Positions 24,421 through 38,060 are shown, numbered from the stretch's first letter. The stretch is DNA of 64,000 nt from Torreya grandis (GCA_037957365.1 JARHVA010001426.1:2294501-2358500), one strand, 5' to 3'. Numbers and translations are program-made. The notes: a model not told the origin generated them from the letters alone.

Positions 24421-25458
24421 TTTTAATGATTTTGAACATATTTGAAGTATATCTTTAAACTTTGCCCTGAAACTATTAAATTTCTTTATTTTATATAATA
24501 ATTTAATAATATAAAGTAAAGTGTATGAATTGTTGAGTACATATAAATTCTATATAGTCAATTTTAACATAAGAATAATAAATATATTTAATTTATTATC
24601 AAATAACTATTGAAAACTATTTTTTTTATTAAAATAATTTGAAATCATATTTCAACGTCAAATTAAATTTTCCATTCCCTATCAAATGAAATTCACTGTG
24701 ATCAATTAAATATGCAATCCCAGTTATTTAGATTTTATTTTTCTAAAAGATTATAAGTTATAAGTTTGAATTGCAATTAAAATATATATTTAAATAAATA
24801 TACTATTAATATTATTTGAAATGATTATTTTAACTTTGTAGTGAATGTATAACATGCATTAAATGTTTATTTTACCATTCTTCAATATTATGTATATTTG
24901 AGATTGGAAATTGATAATTTATAAATTGTTTTTAGTGCACCCAATAATATTGGCTTAAAATTGATTATCGTTGGCCGTATAGTCACAAATCTATTTAGTC
25001 GACCCAATGATACAAGATTATAATATCAATTACTTGTTTACATTTTTTTGATGTATAAAATATAATGTTAGTAACTATTTAATCTACTAAGGTGATTCAT
25101 GAAGTTTGGTAATTAAAAAAAAAATATAATAAAATAATAGGATGGTATATATAAACAAAACAATAATTTGTGAAATGCATGTAAACTAAACTGTGTACAC
25201 TTTAATTACGCATACGTAGTAGTTATATGTATGCGATAGTTTCACATACGCGATTCTTATATTTGAATTTTGAAACACATGCCTGAAGGCTCAAGAATGG
25301 ATTGGATTCCCAAGCCTGAGGCATGGACTTGCAAACACACAACCAAATATGTGTTTTTGACTAAAAACAATAAAATACAACTTTGGCCATGCTAAACACT
25401 ATGAATTTTATCAAACTTTTTCTTGAAAATATTAATACAACATTGACTATACTCTCCT

Positions 25459-25522
<64 letters not shown>

Positions 25523-26560
25523 CTTTGTTTATGTATCTTTTGATTCATTGATTCAAACTAAAAAAAATAATATGGTTGCAAACTAGACCTAATTATATAC
25601 ACGTTAAAAAAAAATCTAATTTTTGATATTTTTTGAGGTAGTTAGGGGGGCCGCATGATCATCTATACATTATTGATCATATTTTAAGGTCTATTAACTT
25701 TTGAAATTAATAAAAAAATAAATATTCATTAATTAATTTAAAAAAATATAATTTATAAACTAGATGATCTCATCTAGTTTTCCACCAAAGGGTTAAAAAA
25801 AACTAAATTATGCTCAAAAAATGATGGGCCATGCAAAAAGCTATTTAATTTGATTTTTCTAAAAAATAGTACCTCTTTGGATTTTTGATATTTGACCTAC
25901 TTATAATTGACTATTTCAATTTATTTTTAGTATTTTAGGAATTAGACTTGAAATTATACAATTCATATTCCTATGAATCTTTAAATTTTAAATGTAGGTG
26001 TCTCAAATAATCAATACAACTTGAGGTTTTTATTTTTCAAGAAAAACATGTCCCCTTAAGACCCCCTTTGCCCTCCCAATTCCATGCACTTACCCTATAT
26101 ATGTATTGTTATAGTTTGTTGTTAGCATATTATAGTCTTCTTGTGTAAGTGAATTATATACCAACAATTTGAAGCTCAAGCCCTGTACCAAAAATGCCAA
26201 GATGACATGAAACATTTTGAGCTCAAAGGAAATCATTATAGTCTATTGAAACTGTCATTTCATTGCTTCAAAAATTCTTTTAAATCTATGTGTAATGTTT
26301 GATGGAAGCATAAAAGTGAGTTGTGACTATATCAAAACACATGGTTTATAACAATGATGATCAAATGACAATGAATCCTTATTCTTGTGGAAACATCAAA
26401 ACCCAAGTCTATGAATCCTATATCAAAACAATTGAGAGAAGTTTATAATAATAGTAGTAGACCCTGAGCTAAAAGTCATGATGTAAAAAAATGAAAATGG
26501 CATTTTAAAAATACTTTGAATACGTTTTCCCTACAATCAAATCAGTTCTGAGTCAAGCCT
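24421..26560. other. AT-rich intergenic region
   Basis: No gene seen. Contains a TA microsatellite (25462-25516) and, at 25200-25260, a GCATACGTAGTAG ... CACATACGCGATTC stretch rich in self-complementary ACGTATG-like words. Confidence 0.5.
25462..25516 (+). repeat. (TA)n microsatellite
   Basis: About 27 uninterrupted TA units. Confidence 0.97.
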
Positions 26561-26839
26561 TGATAAATTTTATTATTGGTGACTAAATGTAGTTAGTTAC
26601 TCACCATTAACCATGGCTATCAGGGATCTACCCAGTCTATGATAAGTAGGGAGGTTACACGTTTACATATTTTTTCAGGATACGGTTACCCAACAGTTAC
26701 CCACAAGGTTTAATACAAAGTTTACAACATTTTATAATAATGTAATAAATGGTTTATGTTTTTTGTAGTTTAGTTTTATAGATGATTCTTATGTGGTAAT
26801 TATATAGATGCTTTACTTTGATTATCCTCTCTCAGACAC

Positions 26840-27298
26840 ATGTACTACTAATGTCATTCACATGGTTACAAGTATAGTTGAAGGATGAGATAGGCTTAAG
26901 GATGAAAGAGTTCAACAAGATGACACTGTAAAGGTATATATTTATAAGAAGAATAAATGTAATAATGATTCATTATATTCTCATCTTGCATTTATTCTCT
27001 TTTATACCATTATATCATTGATTTTTTTTGTAGAACTCTTTCAACCTTTAAACTGATGGATGGGTGGAATGGGCCACCGATGATTGAGCTCATCATACTC
27101 AATATTTTTTCCCCTCAACAATTGTTTGATGGAGACCTAGAGTTGTAGTATTAGTTTCAATCTAGTTGCATTGGAAACTTTTAGAAGAGGATGCCTAAGC
27201 TTTTCAATAATTTGTAAAGGAGGGTAAGAATCACTTCTCTTAAAATCCTCTTTTATATATTTCCATGGTAATTTTCACATCCTATATATAAATTTCTA

Positions 27299-27363
<65 letters not shown>

Positions 27364-29197
27364 TGACACTAATTTTTATTGTAAGGAGGAAGGAACTTAT
27401 ACTTATGAGTGGGTTCGATAGAATAGTAGTGGAGGTAAATATAAAATAAGCAATGATGGTGAGCCATTCATAGGTTTATTTTTATTTCAATGTGTTGGTG
27501 GGATAAACGTTCTTTATATAATTCCATATGCATTCTCTTGAATATCTTGGTTTTATATCTTTTGTATGTTTCAATGTAATTTAAATTACAATGTGTTGAC
27601 AAGATTTGTCTATTTCTTACATACTTTATGCCTTGATAGGCCCATTAAAGAGTTATATTTTATAAATTTATTATTGAATTCATGTTTTGATAACTTCTAA
27701 TTTTCACTTGATTTTTTTAATTTAAATAGTATGTATATTTTTTTTTGCCTTAATTGATTCACAACAAGTTATCAAAAGATGAAATAAAGGCATCACCATA
27801 GTGAATAAAAGAGAAAATGTACTCTTACAATACCTCAATAATCAATAGATGGTTCTATTAGCATGCCTCTTACTATTCCTCCCAATGCCACCCTCCAATT
27901 TGGTGTGAAACTTGTCTCTTAGACTAGCATCATTGATATATATAATGATGATGACATTCTCAAGAAAATAATTTCAAACAATTCAAAATATGTTTTTTTA
28001 TTTTATTTTCAAAAGTGAAGCTAGTTTATTAGCTCTTTGGACTATTTGGATGATAACTATCTGTTTGTTTCTATGAAATCAAAAGTAATTGTTATTACAA
28101 TATGAGTTCTTGATTCCTATATTATGTTTGAGATGTAGCAAATGGTAAGTTCCTTTGGATGGGAAGAAAAAACCCTTGTCTGTTCTTTATTCTATTTACC
28201 AAATAAAATATTTTCAAATTATGATATTATAAGAAATTTGGTTTCCTCTCATTCTCATTTGTTGTTGTTATTTTAAAATGTTATATGGGATTTAAGTATT
28301 ATTTGTTGGATTATAATGAAAAACCACATTGTATTGTAATTTTCATGTATAATTCATTTAAAGATGCCTTTTTTTAATTATCCAAAAGATAATTCTTAGA
28401 GAGGAAAGCAAATAAGGTCAAATTAATGTTCAAATAACATAATGAACAAATGTAAGAGAGGAAATGAACCTATGAACTTGGCCTCAAATCTAACACATGG
28501 TCACAACCAACCTCAAATGCCTTGTGAGGTTTGAACCTTAGTGGGGTTGGGCATAACTAGTCCAAATTAACCAACCCACCATCATCTCATTTCATCGGTG
28601 ATATTATGTTGATTTTTTACTTGCACGCATATTATGTTTTTGTTTATGCATTTTAAACACTTTATTTATGTTTTTTGACATTTTTACCAACACATCATGA
28701 TTTTTGAGCATATTGTGTAGATACAGTTTGTACTTGTGCACTTGTAGGTAATATATCACACATTTTCTAAATGCTTTAAATTGCATGATATTAGTGAATT
28801 ATGTATGACAAGATAACTTATGAGGGTAGTATTAATATATGTATGCATTTGAACTCTACAGAGGAAGTATGATTCTATTTTCTCACCAACAAAGACAGTT
28901 ACAAGTCCATCATCTCCTCCAGGATATCCTTTGACATCCCTAGTAAAATAAAAATCTACATCCTCTAAAAATAAGATGCCCCCACCTCCTACACTAGTGA
29001 GAATGAGAATGAAGACTAAAAAATGGCTTCAAACTATTATAAATCTTGTAAAACCTTATATAGAGATTGAACACTTCCTTTCATCACATGATAAGGATAT
29101 TTTAGCAAATGTGATTCACATAACACAAATAATACTTGAAGCAATTTTCCATAGTCGTGCACTTATATACATTTGTTGTTGTAAGCCTTCAGAGTGA
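26840..29197 (+). pseudogene. Second unrecognised multi-exon gene, decayed
   Basis: Four open segments have splice-like borders. (1) About 26840-26933 reads TCTTNVIHMVTSIVEG, one stop, RLKDERVQQDDTVK, between TCTCTCAG and GTATAT. (2) From 27034, after TTTTTTTGTAG, it reads NSFNL, stop, TDGWVEWATDD, degrading further on. (3) 27386-27470 reads EEGTYTYEWVR, stop, NSSGGKYKISNDGEPFIG, then GTTTAT. (4) From about 28860, after CTCTACAG, a frame with one TAA reads KYDSIFSPTKTVTSPSSP and then an open stretch 28976-29197 (KTKKWLQTIINLVKPYIEIE ... HSRALIYICCCKPSE). The stop lies only 11 bp before a retrotransposon LTR. The TA repeat 27302-27360 falls in a presumed intron. No domain is recognised. It could be a transposon accessory gene or a lineage-specific host gene. 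Confidence 0.45.
27302..27360 (+). repeat. (AT)n microsatellite
   Basis: About 29 uninterrupted AT units. Confidence 0.97.
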
Positions 29198-29208
29198 TGC
29201 CTTGATGG

Positions 29209-30546
29209 TGTTTAACCCTAAAATGATCTATGACTTTGTGTTTAGTGTAGATATTAAAGGGGTATATATAAACTAAATTCACAAGAGTAATAATCGAATT
29301 TATGGCAAGCCAATTAGATGCTAAACTTAGATATAATCATATGATGAATTTATTAAACTGAGATAGTCTAAATATGGAATGTAAAACTATGATAAATATG
29401 AAAATGACATAAAAAAGATACTTCACTGGTTCTAATGCTATATTAGTTCTAGATCTAGAATAGGAAAAAATTAGGGTGGAAGATGATTTTTTAAGAGTCA
29501 TTTGATTCTAGAAATTTTACTTCTAGAGATGTAGACACTAGAGTTAGCTTAGGATAATTGCATCAACACTATTGTCTGGGTTCAATGTAAGTGTCCTATA
29601 TGTAATACTTATTGGGAAAGGATATGACCACTTGTATGCTTATGGGTTTGGATTTGCCTTCACTCTGATGCAATCGGATCTGGGTCATGGATTATTGCTC
29701 CTTGTAAAATGGTAAAACTCTAATTCTTTGTCTTCATAGTGACCTTGGAGAAAAATGGGTTAGTAGGCACATGGTGTTGATCTAACCCCAAAGACCCTAT
29801 TGTTAGTGGGTGATTCCTACATACCTCTAGAAGAGGGCCTCAGACTGATGTAATTCTCTCCTACGTGTTAGATTGTATGTGAATCATGAAATATGTGTAA
29901 AGTAAGTACAATAATGACCTAGCTTATAGCTTGGTAAATATAGTTCTTGTGATATTCCTTGAGTACTTCAGAATTTTATATGTGTTGTGCCTATGATTGA
30001 TATGGAAATAAAATAATTTAGGGAAGTGTTACTCATTTGAGTGCTTGATTGAATGCCTTTTATAAGTTTCTTGGTGAATAGGTAAGAAGTTTCTAGGTGA
30101 AGTATGAATAAAGATTGATCTTGTATTTATACCAATCCTTTCAAGAGATAAATCATATTAAAACACTTAGGCCAACCCTTAGGATATGTTTCATTTTAAA
30201 ATTATATGACTTTTAGGGCATTAGATACTTGTGTTGGGTTAGGACACTAGCATCAATGCAAGTGTATATCATGTATGTTAGTGTCTAGGAAGCAACAAAA
30301 TATGTATAGGCTCAAAACTTGTAGATGTGGAAGCTCAATACATTTTAAGAATTTTGGGAAAGATAGAAGGTCTGAGTCATCAACATAAGATTGGCCAGAC
30401 TAAAAGATAAGCCAATGGGAGCAAGATAGAGAAGATGCAAGACTTTCAGAAGAAGGTAAGGTATGGAACTGAGAGGAATAACTAAGGTCTGAGTTTTCCA
30501 AGTGTACAAGATTGAAGTGTTATATAATCATAAACTAGTGTCTACA
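29209..30546 (-). repeat. 3' LTR of the outer Ty3/Gypsy element
   Basis: 1338 bp, with TG...CA ends. It aligns along its whole length with 45622-46987, for example 'GATATTAAAGGGGTATATA', 'GAGATAGTCTAAATATGGAA', 'GACCTAGCTT' and 'GAGTTTTCCAAGT'. Visible substitutions and small indels indicate an old insertion. Confidence 0.8.
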
Positions 30547-30556
30547 TTTTCCCCCA
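30547..30556 (-). promoter_or_regulatory. Polypurine tract of the outer element
   Basis: TTTTCCCCCA on the plus strand reads TGGGGGAAAA on the minus strand, directly before the TG of the 3' LTR. This is the expected plus-strand primer site for reverse transcription. Confidence 0.65.
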
Positions 30557-31376
30557 TTTAATCTAGTAATGAAATTGCTATTTTAAAAGAAAATAATTCA
30601 TACCTGAGTGTGTATGCACACCTTATCTTTATATGTGCCAAACTTGAGTTATTTTTTAGTGACTAAACTTCAACCAAGAGCATGTTATAATGAATAATTA
30701 GTGCATATAATCTAGAATTGAAAGTAGTTGAAAATATTGAAATTGAAAAAGTAAGGTTTAGGAGTACACCTGTGTGTCGATATAACTGCCTTGACTATTG
30801 GCAAGTTGATTTGAAAAAGATATATCATTATAAAGCTCTGAAACTAAGATTAGGAAAAATATAGATAAATATGGAAAGTACATGTATCCAAGGGGATAAA
30901 GAGAGAGAGAGAAAAATATTAGAAGGCCCATGCACCCAATATTGGAGAAAAGGTGAGTTGCCACCTAAAAATTGAGATTAGCTCAGCCATACAACCTAAT
31001 GATACTTATAACTTGGTAAGGCTAGAAGATCCAATCAAGTCCAACCTAAAAACTTGGCAAGATTGAGTGATTTAATCACCTCAACCATACCAAAAGTGAA
31101 CCAACTATTACAATAGATTGGCTCAATAAAAGTCTGTAAAAGTCCGATCAAGGTATCAATACGTAAAAGTCCATGCTATGGTAACAATCCATATAAGGGT
31201 TTTAAAATCTGAAACTAATTTGAATTTTATAATATTAGTCACATGTTGCATAACATATTGACCTTAGACATGTCTTATACTAAAACTACGTATAATAATG
31301 GTACCAATGTATAAAAATCTTTCATAACTATGAATCTGAATCATATAACTGTGTGTTTTAGCCAATTCAAAAAATT

Positions 31377-31605
31377 GTGTGTGGAGAACATGCTTCCAAA
31401 GCATGCCCCCATTATATATGGAGAAATTTGAAAACTAAAATAAGTTCCAATGTGGATAACATGTTTACAAAACATGCTCCCACTATAAACTAGAAATGCT
31501 GAATATTGAATAAGTGTGGAGAACATGTTTCCAAAGCATGCCCTCACTATATCTAAAAATAGTGCCAAGTGTGAAGAACATGTCTCTATAACATGACCCC
31601 ACTAA
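31377..31605. repeat. Short irregular tandem repeat, four copies
   Basis: A motif of the type GTGGAGAACATGTTTCCAAA followed by GCATGCCCCCACTATA recurs near 31379, 31454, 31515 and 31571, with shrinking spacing (about 75, 61 and 56 bp). It lies in the outer element's region between the decayed frame at 32.5-33.3 kb and the 3' LTR. Each copy contains the near-palindrome ACATGTTT ... AGCATG. Confidence 0.75.
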
Positions 31606-32456
31606 TATGCCCCCTTGATGTGAGTTAAAGATATAAATTGGTAGTTACTTCACCTTAAAAAGATATGACAATTGTATAATCTGTGAATGGAACCATATAG
31701 CATATAGAAATAAAATGTCTAAGTAGATATAACATTAAAGAACATAGAACCAATTCGATCACATGAAGGCCTAAGATGCACGATAAATATCATGATAATG
31801 TCTAGATAGTAACAATAAAATCTCAAGAAAATCAAGCATACACACAAGAGCAATAAAAAAATAATTCAAAAGGAAATGATCCAAGGAGACCATAGACAAG
31901 GGGCATGTTCAAATACAACATAATCAAAGGGACACAACTTATTAAAATATCCATAAATTAAGATTGAAATATTTAAATGTACATACAACAAGAAATTACA
32001 TATTCAAATTTTGAAGGAAACATACATAGGCACGTGGGCTAAAAACAATGGAGCATATTCAAATGCTAAAATAAGCAAGACAATGTCAATGCAAGACACT
32101 CAAGGAAGTGGATAAAGGAAAACATAAGAAACTAGCATAAACATGTCATGCCCATGGATAAAATGTGTTAGGAAAAAAATGTCAAGTGTATAGTATATCA
32201 AGTATCTTATGTAAGATATAATCCCGGATAAAGGCATTTACAAGCACCTATGTAATGTCAAATATGATAATGTGATCATTGGACCATATAACCTATGTGT
32301 ATCAAGATCAAAGAAGCACATGACGAGTAGAGGGGAGGCCCAACATCTAAAGTAGGAATAGATCATGTATCTATGTATGCCTGTATCACACTTCAAGTAG
32401 AAATGTGACACATGTGTGTATGTAGAATTTCTTGAATATGTCATCTATCAACATGG

Positions 32457-33262
32457 AACTAACACATAGATGCCAAGGAACCAATATAACATGTAGGTGC
32501 CGATAATATTTTTGGATTTTTGAATGTTTTTGATTTTTTTTTGGTATTTTTGGAATAATTAGCATCAGATTAATCAAGTAAGTCTTCATCATCAAAAGGT
32601 GTAGGGCCACTTGTAAAGGATTTTAAGCTTTGCTAATATTGATGCAGTGACAACACTTCAATGTTTTTATGTAATGATTTAATTGAAGCCAACGGTGTAG
32701 GTAAATAGTCATGCCCATCATGCTGGATGTAAATCTCTGTACCCATATTATGAAAGTTTACACACATGTTTTTAGTATCTAGCTTAGTGTTCCACTCAAC
32801 TAGCCAATTTTGTCCAAAATTTAGTTTTAAATATGGTTCATGTTCTGATATCCATATAGTTGAAGCTTCAACACATGGGCCACAATCAATGGGTAACCAA
32901 ATGTATCCTCAATATTTGGGACTCAATGGAGAGTATATTATTTCATTTTTAGTATGTTTTAATCATGCAAGAAAAGTGGTGCCATAAGTTGTATCCCATT
33001 TATTTAGATCAAACCATATATGGTGGTAATATACCCCATCAATATTAGCAGTAATAATTATATCTTCATGATTTTGTTAATTTGAGGGATATTTATCTTC
33101 TGAAAGATAGGAAATATTTTGCCTTTTACCTATTTTGGACACATTGCATATGTGTGCATCGCTCTTAAATTATCAGATTAGGTTTTTCAATGCCACATAT
33201 TGATTGATAGTATGGCCAATGATCCGATGATAATTTTAATATGGTACTCCTTTGTAGGTAGT
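32457..33262 (-). pseudogene. Decayed reading frame of the outer element (zinc-knuckle-like start, unknown remainder)
   Basis: Minus-strand reading from 33262 down to the TAG near 32457 is one frame with about seven stops over ~265 codons. It starts with NYHRIIGHTINQYVALKNLI, which resembles the knuckle-like end of plant Ty3/Gypsy gag (the CPYHR..GH...C.ALK pattern) with its cysteines lost. It continues with SEDKYPS, HHIWFDLNKWDTTYGTTFLA, GYIWLPIDCGPCVEASTIWI and EHEPYLKLNFGQNWLVEW, ending in an acidic GPTPFDDEDLLD and a Lys-rich tail. I do not recognise the part after the knuckle. The chromovirus inserted exactly at its upstream end (33263). The absence of frameshifts over this length is notable beside its neighbours. 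Confidence 0.55.
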
Positions 33263-33611
33263 TGTAATGAAATTACTTAGATGTTTTGAAATAATATAAT
33301 TATATATCACATAATTAAGAACATAATAAGCATATCCACAACAATAACTGGTAAAAGAGAAAAATAGTTGAATATTATGACTGAGTCACTTTGAGGGGGT
33401 ATTCTCCACAACAATATAATAAGAATAAAATTCACAATACGATGATAAAATGATAACCATTACCTCCTATATATACTCTACTTAGCCATGGTTATAATAT
33501 AGGCCGACCATACTAAGAACATAGAGAAATACAATAAGATAATATAAAGGTATGTAAGCCATAAGTCGACCACACATATCCCTAGACCCACTATTGATTA
33601 AGGGAATAACA
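33263..33611 (-). repeat. 3' LTR of the chromovirus
   Basis: 349 bp. Read on the minus strand it starts TGTTATTCCC and ends ATTACA. It aligns with 38470-38814 end to end (e.g. 'CCATTACCTCCTATATATAC', 'AATATGAAGGTATGTAA'). Confidence 0.88.
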
Positions 33612-33624
33612 TGCCCCTCCCCTT
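33612..33624 (-). promoter_or_regulatory. Polypurine tract of the chromovirus
   Basis: GAAGGGGAGGGGC on the minus strand, directly before the TG of the 3' LTR. Confidence 0.8.
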
Positions 33625-36600
33625 CAAAATGATGTTTTCCTAAACCTTGAGTCAAATTAAGATGTTTATACATGAATGCTTCACCCTCGCATGTTACATA
33701 TTCAGAATGCTGGTTTTTCCATTTGATCTACTACTCCTTAATCGCTCTGGTCCACATTTGCTTAATGCATGTGTGAAGGATCTTTTCAGGATCTATAATG
33801 ACTCTACCTTATTCATCCAATTCAGGTAACTTAGTCTGATTGGAAAATTTGTGTCTAATTACCTTTTTTAGGCAAGATACATGGAATATCAGATGTATGC
33901 AAGTGGATGGGGGTAATTCCAACTTGTAAACCACATTACCAATTTTTTGTAAAATTGGATAAGGTCCATAATACTTAGGGGATAACTTGTTATCCTTTTT
34001 ATGTTGATTTAGAGACATATATTTATATAGATATAAATGCACAAATACCCAATCACCTATGTCAAAATGCCATTCACTCTGGTGTTGATTTCCTTAATAA
34101 TTCATTCTATTTTGTGCCATTACTAAATTATCTCACAAACTAATGAGTACCTTTTATTGACGGTGAATGTTTTCCTAAATAGCTCAAACCATGGGATGTA
34201 CCATCAAAGCTAAAGCGATGGATGGGGGATGATACCCATATGATGCCACAAATTGAGACATTTTGGAAGAAGCATGGAAATAAATGTTATACAACCATTC
34301 GACAAGTGGTACCAATGAATCTATTTGTCCTAATTATTAGAAACAAAATAACGAATATACCCTTATAAACATTTTTTGACTACCTCTATTTATCCATCAT
34401 ATTGAGGGTGCTAGGATGAGCTATGAGCCAACTGGGTGACCAAACATGAAAATAATTTAGTCTAAAAATTACTCATAAATATGAGATATCGGTCACTTAC
34501 AATTATCTTTTGGAGTACCATGTAATTTATGTATTGTATTGAGAAAAACAAAAGCTATTTTACTAGAAGAAAATGGCTATGATAATGAATAAAAATGAGC
34601 ATACTTAGTGAGTCGATCCAAAACTACCCTGATAACATTTTTACCCTTAAACCATGGTAACCCAATAATGAAATCTATTGAAACCTCCTCCCAATGATGG
34701 ATATGAATGGATAAAGGTTGAAAAATACTTAGTGTCTTAATGGTTTCACCTTGTTATGTTGATATACCATGTATTTAGCCACATATTTCTAGACATCCCC
34801 CTTGAGTCCTTCCAATATTTTTTTGCTTGATTCTATGATATGTTTTCAAAATTTTTGAATGACCTCCCAATAGAGGTGCATGAAGTTCCTGAAGGGTTTT
34901 ATGTTTGAGGAGAGAATTATTACATAGGTATAATCTATCTTTATACCATAATTCATTCCCCTTCTATGTAAAATTTTAAACTCCCCCAAAACCCTGCCAA
35001 AGATTTTGAATCAAATCATGTGTAACACTATCATTCTCTCATTTTTATCTTATGTCTTCTAGTCAATCTGTTTTCCAAATATTCATTTAACATAATAATG
35101 CCTCAATCAATTCATCCCTCCAAGATAGTGCATCTACTACCACATTATCTTTTCTTTTCTTATAGGCTATTTCAAAATCATAGCCTTTACATTTTAGTCA
35201 CCCATTTTTGTTGTTATTTTAATGATAATTATTATCCCAATTTCTTTTGAGGATATCATGATCGGTCTTTACCTAAAAGTGACGACCCATCAGATAAGGT
35301 CTCTATTGCTTGATTGCATCTAGAATAGGCATCATATATTTTTTATAAATTGGTTTGAGCCTATTATTCCCCTTCAGTTGGAAAATTTCAAATGTTATTG
35401 GTCTAAATTCTTGCATGAGTACATCCACCATGCCATATCCTAATGCAACACACTCTATAACATTTTTTTTCAAAAATTAGGAGTAGCCAAAAATGGAGTT
35501 GTGAACAAAGCCATTTTCAGCTGTTCAAATGCCTTGATAGTTGAATCAGTCCAATGGAAGGAGTCTTTATTCAAAAAAGAAATGAGTGGGGATACAATGC
35601 TACCATAATTTTTGACAAACTTGTAATAGTAACCAATTAATCCCAAAAATCGTTAGAGGTTCTTGAGGGTCTTGGGAACTTGCCACTCCATTATTGCTTA
35701 TATTTTTTTAGGATCAACTTTCACTTCTTCATATAAAATAATATGACCCAATTACTCCACCTCTTAGAAACCAAAAGCACATTTGGAAGGTTTGGCATAA
35801 AGCTAATGTTGTTATAAAACTAAAAGTACCTATTTCACATCTTCCCATTTTTTATTGTAGATGAAGACATCATCAAAAAACACCAATACAAACTTTCTAA
35901 AAAATAGCCTAAAAATAATATTCACCAAACTCTAAAATGTATATGCTACATTTGCGAGGCCAAAAGCCATGACCATAAATTCATAATGGCTTTCATGAGT
36001 TTTGAAAGCTATTTTAGGTATGTCCTCATTGTAGATTTAAATTTGATGATACCTTTAATGAATATGTAACTTGGTAAAATAAATAAAACCATACAATTCA
36101 TCTATCAAATCATCAATTACTAGAATAAGAAATTTATCTTTGATGGTGTACTTATTGAGTTATCTGTACTCTTGGCATATCCTCCAAGTGTCATCCTTAT
36201 TATGCACTATGAACACTGGGGAGTAATATTTGATTTGACTATGTCAGATGACTCTTTCCTCCAACATCTCCTCTACCATATTTTTAATTTCACTCTTTTA
36301 GGCATATGGATACCTATAGCATTTGATGTTGGGTGGTGTACTTCATGGAATGAGCCTGATGGCATGATCATGCGTATGGCTTGGAGGAAGCCCTTTTGGC
36401 ATGTCACCAAAAACAATAGAATGGTCATTCAACACTCTTTGCAAATTAGAATATGTAGACTCTTTGGTTGGTTAAACCTCTATGGAAAATAGATGTGCCA
36501 TAAATCCTTTAGCACCTTTTCTAAGAATCTTAGTCATCTTATGGGAATTAACTAGTTGTGGAGATTTAGCCCATAATCCACATAGTTCAAAGATCCTACC

Positions 36601-38060
36601 TTCTGAATGGTACCTCATGAATAGTTTTTGGAAATTCATCTCAATAGCGCCCAAAGTGGTGAGCCACTACACTCCCAAAACAATATTAGCTCCTACCATG
36701 GGAATAGTAAACATAGGAGAATCTAAAAAGTTATCTCCCATATAAATTTTAATGATATGGCATTTTATCAAATAATTGACAGTACCACCATTTACAATCA
36801 TGACCTATAATTTCAGAGCTAGGTAAATGAAATAGTTCAAATAAGTAGATAGATTATTGTTGATGAAGATATGTGTACTCCTAGAGTCAATGAATAGAGT
36901 CACCTATTTTTTTAGAAAACCCACCACCTTAAGAGTTTGAGGAGTGATAATGCTTGAAAGTATATGCCATGAAATAGTAAGTTAAGAATTTTTAGATTCA
37001 TTCTCACATTCTTCTAAACCTGCACTTGAATCCTAACCATCTTCTTCTTCCTCATTGGCACCTTTAATGTAAAACAAATTATTTTTAGCAAAATGATGTC
37101 CTTTGATCCATTTTCAATCATATCCAAAAAATAAACCTTTTGTTTTCTTTCTTGAACTTGCTGAGGGGTCAATCTGGTAGACTGTAGAAATGATGGTGCT
37201 AGGAAAGTGTATTCATGGATATTAGTGAAAGGTATTCATTTGATCAAATCTTTTTAATTAGTTATGTATGACCTTGATATGGCCTCATATTCATTACTAG
37301 ATGAAACATGTGAACCTTTAATTAGATGCTATCTTTTGAGGCCATCTAAAAATAGGTCAGTTAGATTTTCCTCAGTGATGTCCGTCACATGTAAAGAGAG
37401 ATTTTAAAATTGATGAATGTAATCCTTTATATTCCCAATTTGGCATAGCTTGTAAAGCTAGCTGAAGTAGTTTTTAAAGACATTATTGTGATAGTGGAGC
37501 TATAAATTCTCAAAAAATACTAACCATGAAACTAAGACACCCTTATTTTTATTTTGAGCACATAACCAACAATACCAAATGAATTTCTTAGGTTATAGAT
37601 ATAGAGAAGCTATAGCCACCTTTTTCAAATAGGGAGTTTGATGTACATCAAATAAATTTTTAATTCGAGTAAGCCATGTGAGTAGATCCTTACCATCAAA
37701 CTTGTGCAAGTCCACTTTTGGCAACATCAACATTAGGCCTAGATTGGTACTAGATTGTTTGTATTGGGAGACTCAAACTGGAGTGGTGCAGAGTTATTTT
37801 ACAAAGGTTGAGCTACCAAGTTGGCTAATTACCTAGTTATTTTTTACAATTGATCCCTCAAATTATTAATCTCCCTTTACATCCCCATGACTTTCCCTTG
37901 AACTACATGGAGATCAATTTTCCACAACATGCCATATAACTCTAATTAAAGATTCTGAACTACTATTGGAATACTCAAATCGAAAGTTTTAGACTCCATG
38001 TCATCTTGGTGAGGAGTTTTGAGCATTTATTTCCCTTTATCGTGTCCACAAGTGTTAGGC
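33620..38060 (-). pseudogene. Chromovirus gag-pol polyprotein, decayed
   Basis: Minus-strand reading from ~38050 to ~33620, with many stops and frameshifts. Gag comes first: LPKVDLHKFDGKDLLTWLTR and SLYL at ~37730-37560, then DYIHQF and LFLDGLKR at ~37420-37320. An aspartic protease follows: FIDSRSTHIFINNNLS at ~36910-36850 (DSG altered to DSR) and IVLGV..WLTTLGAIEMNFQ at ~36690-36620. RT is next: DDTWRICQEYR ~36190, IPKIAFKTHESHYEF ~36000, and FVLVFFDDVFIY with FFDD at 35869-35880. RNase H/tether follows: HWTDSTIKAFEQLK ~35555 and VDALSWRDELIEAL ~35110. Then comes the integrase core (HPQYDG ~34400) and its C-terminal KLSPKYYGPYPILQKIGNVV ~33990 with IFHVSCLKKV ~33880. A chromodomain-like end (VIIDPEKILHT, IKWKN) finishes it at ~33630-33800. 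Together these would have built the virus-like particle, copied the RNA and inserted the DNA. Confidence 0.88.

Noticed and set aside
25383..25586. 67-codon open frame across the TA repeat
   Set aside because: Most of it is poly-Ile-Tyr from the TA microsatellite.
36172..36745. Plus-strand open frames over the chromovirus
   Set aside because: They lie antisense to clear RT and protease sequence on the minus strand.
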